A DNA stretch of 64,000 bases. It comes from Gordonia heveisoli (lineage in GTDB: Bacteria; Actinomycetota; Actinomycetes; Mycobacteriales; Mycobacteriaceae). Made by a program: the position numbers and the translations under genes. The DNA is taken from contig NZ_JASXSH010000002.1 of the NCBI RefSeq assembly GCF_030315745.1, forward strand, positions 62,001 through 126,000, given 5' to 3'. Position 1 is the stretch's first letter. The number at the start of each line of letters is the position of its first letter. Shown one piece after another: positions 10,897 through 18,367 of the stretch. Below the pieces are notes generated by a model. It ran no database searches. It saw nothing but the letters and a program-made list of their open reading frames with translations, and was not told the origin of the DNA.

Positions 10897-11008
10897 GGTG
10901 GTAGCGGTCCTTCTCACGTCGTAAATCGAACCGGCCGAGGTCGGGGCCGGGGTGGTTCATCGGTTCAGTGCGTCCGGTCGGCGCTGCCGCGGGTGGGCGG
11001 CCATCAGG

Positions 11009-12043
11009 TCAACGCTCCGACAGCACTTCGCCGACATATTTTGCAACGGCGGCGACCGACGCAATGGTTCCCGGATAGTCCATTCGGGTGGGCCCCACCA
11101 CGGCGACTCCGCCGAAGACGGTGCCCGATGCACCGTACCCGGTGGAGACGACCGAGGTGCCACGCAGGTTCTCGGTCTGGGTCTCCTCACCGATCTGCAC
11201 GGTCACCCCACCGGCGCGCTGGGTGGTCGCGAGCAGCTTGAGCACCACGACCTGCTCCTCCAGCGCCTCCAACACCGTATCCATGCCGCCGGCCATGGAA
11301 CCGAAGTCGGCGGCCGCACGCGCGAGGTTGGAGGCGCCGCCGAGCACCAGACGGTCGTCCCCGCGTTCGACGAGGGTCTCCACCAGCACCGTCGCGATGT
11401 TGACCACCACCGGACGAATGTCGTCGGGGGCGGCGTTGGCGAGTTCGGCGACGGCCGCGGAGGCGGCCTCGAGGCGCTGGCCGTCGAGTGCCTGCGAGAA
11501 CATATCCCGCAGGCGGGCCAGGTCGGCGTCGTCGATGTCTCGCTGCAGCGCGACCATCCGCTGTTCGACGCGACCATTGTCGGTGATGAGGACCAGCAAC
11601 AGTCGCGACGGCGACAGGCTGACCACTTCGAGATGCCGGACGGTCGCCGTCGACAGCACCGGATACTGGATCACCGCGACCTGGCGTGTCAGTTGGGCGA
11701 GCAGACGCACCGACCGGCGCAGGACGTCGTCGAGGTCGACGCCGGAATCGAGGACCGACAGGATCGCCCGCCGTTCGGCCGCCGACAGCGGTTTGATCTC
11801 GCTGATGCGGTCCACGAACAGCCGATATCCCTTGTCGGTGGGTACGCGCCCGGAGCTGGTGTGCGGCTGGGTGATGTATCCCTCGGCCTCCAGGACCGCC
11901 ATGTCGTTGCGGACGGTCGCGCTGGACACACCGAGCTGGTGACGCTCGACGAGTGCCTTGGAGCCAATCGGTTCCTGCGTCGCCACGAAGTCCGTGACGA
12001 TCGCGCGCAGAATCTCGAAACGGCGATCATCGGTCGTCGACAA
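11009..12043 (-). CDS. hrcA: Heat-inducible transcription repressor HrcA
   Basis: HrcA binds CIRCE operators upstream of groE-type operons and is itself folded by GroEL. The 344-residue protein has a winged helix at about 1-75 with [18 protein letters not shown] and the wing block [15 protein letters not shown]. The GAF-like HrcA domain follows. The start is an unusual TTG at 12043-12041, chosen for a strong GGAGG ten bases upstream. It gives the expected N-terminus [16 protein letters not shown] frame running up to 12160 lacks family similarity. I found no CIRCE element in the 88 bases upstream; a TAGAAT at 12101-12096 on the minus strand could be a -10 box. Confidence 0.93.
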   Translation of the reverse strand: MSTTDDRRFEILRAIVTDFVATQEPIGSKALVERHQLGVSSATVRNDMAVLEAEGYITQPHTSSGRVPTDKGYRLFVDRISEIKPLSAAERRAILSVLDSGVDLDDVLRRSVRLLAQLTRQVAVIQYPVLSTATVRHLEVVSLSPSRLLLVLITDNGRVEQRMVALQRDIDDADLARLRDMFSQALDGQRLEAASAAVAELANAAPDDIRPVVVNIATVLVETLVERGDDRLVLGGASNLARAAADFGSMAGGMDTVLEALEEQVVVLKLLATTQRAGGVTVQIGEETQTENLRGTSVVSTGYGASGTVFGGVAVVGPTRMDYPGTIASVAAVAKYVGEVLSER

Positions 12044-12131
12044 TTGCGCTACACCTCCGATCCGAACCGTCGCTTGCCATACAGTGGTTACGTCCATTCT
12101 ACGAAACCGGTGTACGAAGGCCTGGGATGCA

Positions 12132-12587
12132 ATGATCTTCAAGGGCGTCCGGGAGGGCAAGCCCTATCCCGACCACGGACTGTCCACGCGTTTGTGGGCC
12201 AAAATCCCACCACGCCAACTCCGCCTCGATCAGCTCACCACGGTGACCACCGTGCTGGCCCTCGACAAGTTGCTGAGTGAGGACTCGACCTTCTACGGGG
12301 ACCTCTTCGCGCATGTCGTGCGCTGGCGGGGCGAGCTGTATCTCGAGGACGGCCTGCACCGCGCGGTCCGGTCGGCGTTGCGCAACCGGCACATCATCCA
12401 CGCGCGAACCCTGGATCTCGACAGCATCGACCTGTCCCCCGGTGCCCCGGCCCTGGAGATCCAGTTGACGCAGGGCACCGACACCCCGCGCCCGCCTCAT
12501 CTCGGCGGCGCCCGGCACGACGCCCAGCCGAACGCCGGACGCAGTACCGGTTGGACGCTGCCGACCCGTGATTCACGATCCTGGTGA
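12132..12587 (+). CDS. Conserved protein with ParB/sulfiredoxin-like pattern (Rv2375-like)
   Basis: A 151-residue protein is read from ATG 12132, divergent from hrcA. The core (about residues 18-100) has the pattern [18 protein letters not shown], a helix, then [17 protein letters not shown] and IHARTLDL. That resembles the ParB/Srx fold, where a DGxHR-like loop forms the phosphate- or nucleotide-binding site. The last 35 residues are Pro/Arg-rich and probably disordered. The position next to hrcA and before the cfp2-like gene corresponds to Rv2375. Function is unknown; the fold proposal is my inference from the motif order. In-frame sequence upstream to 11958 is antisense to hrcA and was left out. 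Confidence 0.7.
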   Translation: MIFKGVREGKPYPDHGLSTRLWAKIPPRQLRLDQLTTVTTVLALDKLLSEDSTFYGDLFAHVVRWRGELYLEDGLHRAVRSALRNRHIIHARTLDLDSIDLSPGAPALEIQLTQGTDTPRPPHLGGARHDAQPNAGRSTGWTLPTRDSRSW

Positions 12588-12622
12588 GCATCGACCTGGT
12601 CATGTGACCCAGATTTCTGGGA

Positions 12623-12641
12623 TGAGGATTGACTAACCTAA
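12623..12641 (+). promoter_or_regulatory. Candidate IdeR/DtxR iron box upstream of the Cfp2-like gene
   Basis: TGAGGATTGACTAACCTAA matches the 19-bp IdeR/DtxR consensus TTAGGTTAGGCTAACCTAA at 15 of 19 positions, with the right half nearly perfect. It covers a TTGACT (12629-12634) that, with TAGGTT 18 bases downstream (12653-12658), could be the -35 and -10 of the promoter. Iron-loaded IdeR bound here would block that promoter. Distance to the next start codon (12732) is about 90 bases. Confidence 0.6.
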
Positions 12642-12731
12642 CTACGCGTGGCTAGGTTTGCTTCACCGAATCGTTTCTGACCTGCGCTGTGTCGAATCCG
12701 CGTGGCCGGGTCCGGGTGAAGAAGGATATCC

Positions 12732-13217
12732 ATGAGCAAGTTCCTCAAGACCGCGGCGATCGCCGTGTTCGGCGTGATCGTCATGTCCGTCGGCCTGACC
12801 GCGCCGGCGAGCGCCGACGTCAACATTCGCACCGGCAAGGCCGCCGATCTGCCGATCCGTGCGAATACTCCGTCCGCCGGTGACATCGAGCGTTCCTACG
12901 CCGGGTTCTACAACCCGAATGTGCCGCTCGAGCCCAAGTACGCGGTCAGCTACCGAGGCGACACCCCGAAGGTGCGCAAGGCGCTGCAAACCCTCATGGG
13001 TATGAGCAAGACCTATGACTACTTCTCGATCCAGGGCCGGATCACCAAGGTGAACGTCAACGGCAACCGCATGAGTGTCACCGGTAACGGCGTGATGGCC
13101 GGTTTCCCGGCGACGAGCTTCACCTATCACTACATCCGCGAGGCCGGGATCTGGAAGTACGACTGGAAGGCCAACTGCGCCACCGGTTGCCAGGGCAATC
13201 CCGACTTCGGGTACTGA
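12732..13217 (+). CDS. Secreted low-molecular-weight antigen, MTB12/Cfp2-like
   Basis: This 161-residue protein has a Sec signal peptide: K4-rich start, hydrophobic 8-22, AxA cleavage site after residue 28. The mature domain follows the MTB12 layout. A helix begins PSAGDIERSYAGFYNPNVPLEPK, written here only as its role as the family's opening block (about residues 47-70). Strands ending VTGNGVMAGFP and a C-terminal GIWKYDWKANC follow. Two cysteines near the C-terminus (CATGC) could form a small disulfide loop. The start has GAAGGA about 8 bases upstream. The place matches Rv2376c (cfp2), which in M. tuberculosis borders the mycobactin cluster. Role unknown; iron control is suggested by the box upstream. 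Confidence 0.72.
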   Translation: MSKFLKTAAIAVFGVIVMSVGLTAPASADVNIRTGKAADLPIRANTPSAGDIERSYAGFYNPNVPLEPKYAVSYRGDTPKVRKALQTLMGMSKTYDYFSIQGRITKVNVNGNRMSVTGNGVMAGFPATSFTYHYIREAGIWKYDWKANCATGCQGNPDFGY

Positions 13218-13236
13218 CCCGCGAGTTCTCTGCCAC

Positions 13237-13288
13237 GGCCACATCTGTGGCCACGGACGGCCCCCGCGCGCGACACCGCGGGGGCCGT
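13237..13288 (+). terminator. Tandem hairpins after the Cfp2-like gene
   Basis: Two perfect stems follow the stop codon. GGCCACA/TGTGGCC (7 bp, 13237-13252) comes first. Then ACGGCCCCCGCG pairs with CGCGGGGGCCGT (12 bp, 13257-13288, 8-base loop). There is no U-run, as is common in high-GC actinobacteria. It probably separates the secreted protein gene from the ABC exporter genes, though read-through is possible. Confidence 0.6.
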
Positions 13289-13342
13289 CGACACACCCGG
13301 CCCGGCCCTCGGCCGCCCGCCGAGATCACCGAGGACCACCGC

Positions 13343-14134
13343 ATGACCAAGACGCCCCCACCGGCCGGCGCCGAGCCCGAGGCCCGTTCCGAGCCGTCGA
13401 TCGTCGTCGACCGACTGACCAAACACTTCGGTAAGAAGGCCGCCGCCGACGACGTCAGCTTCGTCGCGGCGCCGGGTGCGATCACGTATCTACTCGGACC
13501 AAACGGCGCGGGTAAGACGACCGTCATGCGGATGATCGCGGGCTTTACCCGACCCGACCGCGGCACGATCTCCATCAACGGCGGACGACTCGGCGATTTC
13601 CGCGATGTCCGCCGCGAGATCGGCTTCAGCCTCAACCCGTTCGCGAACAATCCCAAGCACACCGCGCTCCGGCACCTTCGATGGCAGGCCCGACTGGCGG
13701 GTGTGCCGGTCGCCGACGCCGACCGGGTGCTGGACCTGGTCGGCCTGACCGGCGTTGCCACCCGGCAGGTCGGCGGCTTCTCCTTCGGCATGCTGCAACG
13801 ACTCGGAATCGCCACCGCACTGCTCGGCGACCCGCACACGATCGTTCTCGACGAGCCGGCCAACGGCCTCGACGTCGAGGGCACCCTGTGGCTGCGCGAC
13901 ACCCTGACCGGTCTGGCAAACGCCGGAAAATGCCTTCTCGTCGCATCGCACAACCTGGCCGAGGTGGAGATCACCGCCTCACGGATCATCATCATGGGTC
14001 GCGGCAAGGTGCTTGCCGACGACGATCGGCACACCATCCTCGCCCGCGGCTCGGGACCGCGGCTGCTGGAATCGGCGTACCTCGACCTCACGAAAACCAG
14101 CGTCGACTACAGCGGAAGCAGCGTGACCCGATGA
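13343..14134 (+). CDS. ABC transporter ATP-binding protein
   Basis: A 263-residue ABC-2-type exporter ATPase. Walker A is GPNGAGKT. The signature is degenerate, FSFGMLQRLGIA, in place of LSGGQ. Walker B is IVLDEPANGLD and the switch His lies in LLVASHNL. GAGGA lies seven bases before the ATG. The stop overlaps the permease start (ATGA), so the two are one unit. Substrate unknown. In M. tuberculosis this place holds mycobactin genes, so a link to siderophores or to the secreted protein upstream is tempting but unproven. Confidence 0.85.
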   Translation: MTKTPPPAGAEPEARSEPSIVVDRLTKHFGKKAAADDVSFVAAPGAITYLLGPNGAGKTTVMRMIAGFTRPDRGTISINGGRLGDFRDVRREIGFSLNPFANNPKHTALRHLRWQARLAGVPVADADRVLDLVGLTGVATRQVGGFSFGMLQRLGIATALLGDPHTIVLDEPANGLDVEGTLWLRDTLTGLANAGKCLLVASHNLAEVEITASRIIIMGRGKVLADDDRHTILARGSGPRLLESAYLDLTKTSVDYSGSSVTR

Positions 14135-15051
14135 GCCACCGTTTGACGGATTCCGCCATCACTGCCGACGACACGTCCGCCGATGTCCACGCCCACCCGG
14201 AAACCCTGGACCCATCGCCTGTCGGATCGACCAACCGCGCCGGAGTCGTGGCCCGCATCGCGCGCAACGGCCTGTTCCTCGGGCGCGCGATCCGCAGCGA
14301 GATCACCAAGCTCTCACCGCGAAATCCGCTGTTCTGGTTGGTGATCCCGCTATCGATCGGTATCCCGGTTGCGATGAACTTCGGTATCGCCAAGGCCAGC
14401 CAGTGGGATGTCATCGACGGCACCGGCGGGATCGACACCAACAACACCGGCTACTGGCTGATGATGCTCTCCCCGTTCATCCTGATGGCCGCCGCGGTCA
14501 CCTCGTTCTGCGGCGAGTTCAAGGACAAGACCGTCGAACTCGGGAGTGCCATCCAGCCCCGACGGTGGACGATGCCGGTCGCGAAGCTGATCGTCTTCAG
14601 CGTCGTCGCGGCAATCACCGTCACCGCGACCATCCTCATCATGCTGCTGGGCTTCCCGCACCTGTTCCCCGAGATCTGGGGCGAGGTCGAACTGTTCTCC
14701 GGCGACGGCGTACGCCTGCTGATCGGCGTGCCCGTATACTCGGTGCTCGTCCTCGCACTGGGACTGGGTCTGTCGGTACTGATCCCGCGACCCGGGCTGG
14801 TCATCATGATCGTCGTACTGTGGCGGTTCGTCATCGAGGAATTCCTCTACAAAGTGATGAACAACGATTTCGGCATGACCCTGCAGAAGTGGGGTCCGTT
14901 CGCGAACGCCCAGATCGGCGCAGGCCAATACCCGACCTTCGACACCGTCTTCGGCCCGAATATGTCCCTGCTCTACTTCGCCGCATACGCGGTCGCCTTC
15001 TTCGTGATCGGTCTCATCCGCCTCCAGGCCACCGATCTACGCAGCGACTGA
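14131..15051 (+). CDS. ABC-2-type transporter permease
   Basis: The 306-residue protein has about 55 hydrophilic N-terminal residues followed by about six membrane helices: LFWLVIPLSIGIPVAMNF, a pair around 110-175, and segments near 200-235 and 280-300. This is the usual ABC-2 permease topology. Between helices the block EFKDKTVELGSAIQPRR is the cytosolic coupling region common in such proteins. It is translationally coupled to the ATPase. The gene ends inside a hairpin shared with convergent hemW. Confidence 0.82.
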   Translation: MSHRLTDSAITADDTSADVHAHPETLDPSPVGSTNRAGVVARIARNGLFLGRAIRSEITKLSPRNPLFWLVIPLSIGIPVAMNFGIAKASQWDVIDGTGGIDTNNTGYWLMMLSPFILMAAAVTSFCGEFKDKTVELGSAIQPRRWTMPVAKLIVFSVVAAITVTATILIMLLGFPHLFPEIWGEVELFSGDGVRLLIGVPVYSVLVLALGLGLSVLIPRPGLVIMIVVLWRFVIEEFLYKVMNNDFGMTLQKWGPFANAQIGAGQYPTFDTVFGPNMSLLYFAAYAVAFFVIGLIRLQATDLRSD

Positions 15052-15067
15052 CGAGACGACGTCAGTC
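15046..15067. terminator. Bidirectional hairpin spanning two stop codons
   Basis: GACTGACG (15046-15053) and CGTCAGTC (15060-15067) form a perfect 8-bp stem with loop AGACGA. The stem arms contain the TGA of the permease gene (15049-15051) and the TGA of hemW (15064-15062). It can therefore fold in both transcripts. Confidence 0.5.
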
Positions 15068-16324
15068 CCAGAGGATCCGGCGCACCACACCGTCGGCCAA
15101 CAATCGGCCGGCATCGGTGAGCACATATGCGGCGGCCGCGGGTGTCAGCAGGCCCTGCGCACACAATTCGTCGGCGTGGCCGATCTCCGTTGCGGTGAGG
15201 ACATCGCGCGGCAGCCCGCTCCGGCAACGGGTCAGCAACATGACCGCCTCGACGTGCCGGTCATCGTCGGCGAGCACCTCGGCAGACGCGACCGGCAAAA
15301 GGTCGGCGTCCAACGAATCGGCGTAGCGCGCAGGATGTTTGACGTTCCACCAGCGCACCCCGTGCACATGTGAGTGCGCACCGGGGCCGATACCCCACCA
15401 ATCATGACTGCGCCAGTAGGCCAGATTGTGGCGGCATTCCCCGCCGGGGGTGCGCGCCCAGTTGGACACCTCATACCAGTGGAACCCCGCCGCCGACAGC
15501 CGCTCGTCGACGATCCGATACCGATCGGCGAGCACGTCGTCGTCGGGTGCGGGCATCTCACCGCGTCGGATCCGGCGCGCGAGCGCGGTCCCGTCCTCGA
15601 CGATCAGCGCATAGGCGGACACATGGTCGGCCGGGGTGTCGAGGACCGCGTCGAGGCTGGCGCGCAGGTCGTCGTCGCGCTCGCCGGGTGTGCCGTAGAT
15701 GAGGTCCAGATTGATGTGGTCGAACCCGGCGGCGGACGCCTCGCGTGCGGCGGCGACCGCCCGACCCGGCGTGTGGGTGCGATCGAGTGCGGCCAGCACG
15801 TGACGCGCCGCGGACTGCATGCCGAGCGACACCCGGTTGTAGCCGGCCGACCGCAGTCCGTCGAAGAAGGCCTGCGATGTGGACTCCGGGTTGGATTCGG
15901 TGGTGATCTCGGCATCCGGTGCCAGCTCGAAGTTCGCCCGCACCGCATCGAGCAGCCTGCCCAGCCCGTCGGCCCCGAGCAGCGACGGTGTGCCACCGCC
16001 GACGAAAATCGTCGACACCGGGCGCGCCGGGATCATCGTGGCCGCCGCCATCGCCAGTTCCCGCTCGACGGCACGTTGCCACGATTCCGGTGACGCGGAC
16101 GTGCCCAACTCGCCGGCGGTGTACGTGTTGAAGTCGCAGTACCCACACCGCGTCGCACAGAACGGAACGTGCAGGTACAGACCCAGCGGGACGCCGGGAT
16201 CCACGGCACGACCGGCGGCCGCGATCTGTTCGATCACGGCCTCGTCGGCGTCGGCGGTGGACTCGATGGGCACCCGACCATCATGCGCGCCGGAATAACC
16301 ACGGGGGTCACCGGCCTTGGTCAT
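15062..16324 (-). CDS. hemW: Radical SAM protein HemW (formerly HemN-like)
   Basis: This 420-residue radical SAM enzyme has the 4Fe-4S motif CATRCGYCDFN (CxxxCxxC), preceded by LYLHVPF. The CDFN ending is the HemW pattern, lacking the extra cysteine of true coproporphyrinogen dehydrogenase HemN. HemW proteins are heme chaperones in characterised cases, so a direct oxidase role should not be assumed. GGGTPSLL is the SAM-binding glycine motif, and a HemN C-terminal domain follows. Start ATG 16324 is chosen; GTG 16273 (VPIEST) is possible. Frame extension to 16519 overlaps the leader ORF region antisense. M. tuberculosis Rv2388c is the positional equivalent. Confidence 0.85.
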   Translation of the reverse strand: MTKAGDPRGYSGAHDGRVPIESTADADEAVIEQIAAAGRAVDPGVPLGLYLHVPFCATRCGYCDFNTYTAGELGTSASPESWQRAVERELAMAAATMIPARPVSTIFVGGGTPSLLGADGLGRLLDAVRANFELAPDAEITTESNPESTSQAFFDGLRSAGYNRVSLGMQSAARHVLAALDRTHTPGRAVAAAREASAAGFDHINLDLIYGTPGERDDDLRASLDAVLDTPADHVSAYALIVEDGTALARRIRRGEMPAPDDDVLADRYRIVDERLSAAGFHWYEVSNWARTPGGECRHNLAYWRSHDWWGIGPGAHSHVHGVRWWNVKHPARYADSLDADLLPVASAEVLADDDRHVEAVMLLTRCRSGLPRDVLTATEIGHADELCAQGLLTPAAAAYVLTDAGRLLADGVVRRILWD

Positions 16325-16433
16325 GGCAGAGCTGGTGCGCGTGCGTGCCGGCAACCGACATCGCCGCGACGGCTTTCCCTCACGATGATGAAAAGTAACC
16401 CCAAGTAGACGCGACAGCGACGGGCATGGCACT

Positions 16434-16523
16434 ATGGACCACGTGATTTTCCCCGGGGTGTGGCTGGCTGCGCGTCGCCACATTGATCTGAAGCGCGTCT
16501 GCAGCGCTTTCTGTCGCATCTAG
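16434..16523 (+). CDS. Short cysteine-containing leader peptide upstream of sirA
   Basis: An ATG opens a 29-codon frame ending in TAG. It contains the pattern LAARRHIDLKRVCSAFCRI, with Cys at positions 23 and 27 just before the stop. This closely resembles a widespread actinobacterial putative leader peptide family of the form RRHVDLxRVxSAxCR, found ahead of sulfur genes. Mycobacterial sulfur operons are known to use cysteine-rich short ORFs as cysteine-responsive attenuators. Here it ends 113 bases before sirA. Expression and a regulatory role are inferred; no clear ribosome-binding site or -10 box was found, although leaderless starts are common in this group. Confidence 0.7.
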   Translation: MDHVIFPGVWLAARRHIDLKRVCSAFCRI

Positions 16524-16562
16524 CGACGTCTCGGCCCCGAGTGCTCCCGTCCTGATGCGGGA

Positions 16563-16636
16563 TGCCGACACGTTTTCACACAGCCCAGTTCACCGTGTGC
16601 GATACCCGTCGGCCTCGTGTCGGCAGAGGAGACCTC
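16563..16636 (+). promoter_or_regulatory. Possible attenuator: long-range stem next to the sirA ribosome-binding site
   Basis: TGCCGACAC (16563-16571) is perfectly complementary to GTGTCGGCA (16617-16625), which abuts the sirA Shine-Dalgarno GAGGAG (16626-16631). Between them CACAC and GTGTG can form an inner stem. Upstream, CTCGG/CCGAG (near 16530) and CCCG/CGGG (near 16546-16561) offer alternative pairings close to the leader stop codon. Ribosome position on the leader could switch these structures (inference). Confidence 0.45.
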
Positions 16637-18367
16637 ATGACGTCCACCACAGACGCCCCTGCGCCGAGCACGCCCAGCTCGGATGCCCCGGCCCGGCCTG
16701 CCCGTAAGCCGCGCCCGGCCAAGCGGCGGGCGGAAGGCCAGTGGAAGCTCGGCTACCGTGAGCCGCTGAACCCCAACGAGCAGGTCAAGAAGGACGACAA
16801 CCCGCTCAACGTGCGAGCCCGGATCGAGAACATCTACTCGAAGCAGGGTTTCGAATCGATCGACAAGCAAGACCTGCGCGGCCGGATGCGGTGGTGGGGG
16901 CTCTACACCCAGCGCGCCGAGGGCTTTGACGGCACCTTCACCGGTGACGAGAACATCGATCTGCTCGAAGACAGCCACTTCATGATGCGGGTGCGCTGCG
17001 ACGGCGGCGCTCTCAACGTCGCACAGCTGCGCACGCTGGGTGAGCTGTCCACCGAATTCGCGCGCGACACCGCCGATCTCTCCGACCGGGAGAACGTCCA
17101 GTACCACTGGATCCGCATCGAGGACGTCCCCACCATCTGGGAACGGCTCGAAGCCGTCGGGCTCAAGACCACCGAGGCCTGCGGAGACTGCCCGCGTGTG
17201 GTGCTCGGTTCGCCGCTCGCGGGCGAGTCACTCGATGAGATCCTCGATCCGACTCCGGCCATCGACGAGATCGTGCGTCGCTATATCGGCGACCCCGCGT
17301 ATTCGAACCTGCCCCGCAAGTTCAAGACCGCGATCTCCGGTCAGCAGGACGTCGTCCACGAGATCAACGACGTCGCCTTCGTCGGTGTCGTCCACCCCGA
17401 ACACGGCCCCGGCCTGGACCTGTGGGTCGGCGGTGGACTGTCGACCAATCCGATGCTTGCTCAGCGCGTCGGCGCCTGGATTCCGCTCGACGAGGTCCCC
17501 GATGTCTGGGAGGCCGTCGTATCGATCTTCCGCGATTACGGTTACCGCCGTCTACGCGCCAAGGCCCGCCTGAAGTTCCTCGTCAAGGACTGGGGTATCG
17601 AGAAGTTCCGTCAGGTCCTCGAAGACGAGTACCTGGAGCGCAAGCTCATCGACGGTCCGGCACCCGAACTCCCGCCCCGCCCGATCGACCACATCGGCGT
17701 GCAGAAATTGCGGAACGGGCTCAACGCCATCGGCTTCTCCCCGGTTGCCGGTCGCGTCTCCGGCACCATCTTGACCAAGGTCGCCGACGCGGTGGCCGCC
17801 GTCGGATCCGACCGCATCCGATTCTCGCCGTACCAGAAGCTGATCGTGCTCGACGTCCCCGACGACAAGGTGGATGCGCTGATCGACGAGCTCAAGCCAC
17901 TCGGCCTGCACGGCCGGCCGTCGCAGTGGCGCCGGAACCTCATCGCCTGCAGCGGGATCGAGTTTTGCAAACTGTCCTTTACCGAGACCCGCAAGCGGTC
18001 GCAGGTGCTCGTACCTGAGCTCGAGCAGCGCCTCGCCGACGTCAACGAGGGCCTCGACGTACCGATCACGGTCAACATCAACGGCTGCCCGAACTCCTGT
18101 GGCCGGTCCCAGATCGCCGACATCGGGTTCAAGGGACAGCTCATCGAAGACGGCGACGGCGGGCAGATCGAAGGCTTTCAGGTCCATCTCGGCGGCAGCC
18201 TCGGACTCGACTCGGGTTTCGGCCGCAAACTCCGCCAGCACAAGGTGGCATCCACCGAGCTCGGCGACTACATCGAACGCGTCGTGCGCAACTTCGTCGC
18301 ACAGCGTGAGGACGGAGAGCGGTTCGCGCAGTGGGCCGTTCGTGCAGACGAGGAGGCCCTGCGATGA
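16637..18367 (+). CDS. sirA: Ferredoxin-dependent sulfite reductase SirA (NirA)
   Basis: The enzyme reduces sulfite to sulfide with siroheme and a 4Fe-4S cluster. Cluster ligands are C438-x5-C444 and C484-x3-C488 (CSGIEFC and CPNSC). Tyr90 (in GLYTQR) and Cys182 (in TEACGDC) are 92 residues apart. That is the same spacing as the cross-linked Tyr69-Cys161 pair of M. tuberculosis NirA, which favours sulfite over nitrite as substrate. Length is 576 residues with an about 35-residue Ala/Pro/Arg-rich head. The start has GAGGAG six bases upstream. It is the first gene of sirA-cysH-cysD-cysN-sirB, each overlapping the next. Confidence 0.93.
   Translation: MTSTTDAPAPSTPSSDAPARPARKPRPAKRRAEGQWKLGYREPLNPNEQVKKDDNPLNVRARIENIYSKQGFESIDKQDLRGRMRWWGLYTQRAEGFDGTFTGDENIDLLEDSHFMMRVRCDGGALNVAQLRTLGELSTEFARDTADLSDRENVQYHWIRIEDVPTIWERLEAVGLKTTEACGDCPRVVLGSPLAGESLDEILDPTPAIDEIVRRYIGDPAYSNLPRKFKTAISGQQDVVHEINDVAFVGVVHPEHGPGLDLWVGGGLSTNPMLAQRVGAWIPLDEVPDVWEAVVSIFRDYGYRRLRAKARLKFLVKDWGIEKFRQVLEDEYLERKLIDGPAPELPPRPIDHIGVQKLRNGLNAIGFSPVAGRVSGTILTKVADAVAAVGSDRIRFSPYQKLIVLDVPDDKVDALIDELKPLGLHGRPSQWRRNLIACSGIEFCKLSFTETRKRSQVLVPELEQRLADVNEGLDVPITVNINGCPNSCGRSQIADIGFKGQLIEDGDGGQIEGFQVHLGGSLGLDSGFGRKLRQHKVASTELGDYIERVVRNFVAQREDGERFAQWAVRADEEALR

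Noticed and set aside
8236..11241. A 1001-codon open frame on the plus strand
   Set aside because: It is antisense to the hydrolase, rsmE and dnaJ genes, is rich in Arg/His/Gly/Asp as GC-rich shadow frames are, and shows no domain.
12043..12132. CIRCE operator upstream of hrcA
   Set aside because: No TTAGCACTC-N9-GAGTGCTAA-like sequence is present in the gap.
16325..16519. N-terminal extension of hemW
   Set aside because: It would overlap the leader ORF antisense, has no radical SAM family similarity, and ATG 16324 gives a normal HemW length.
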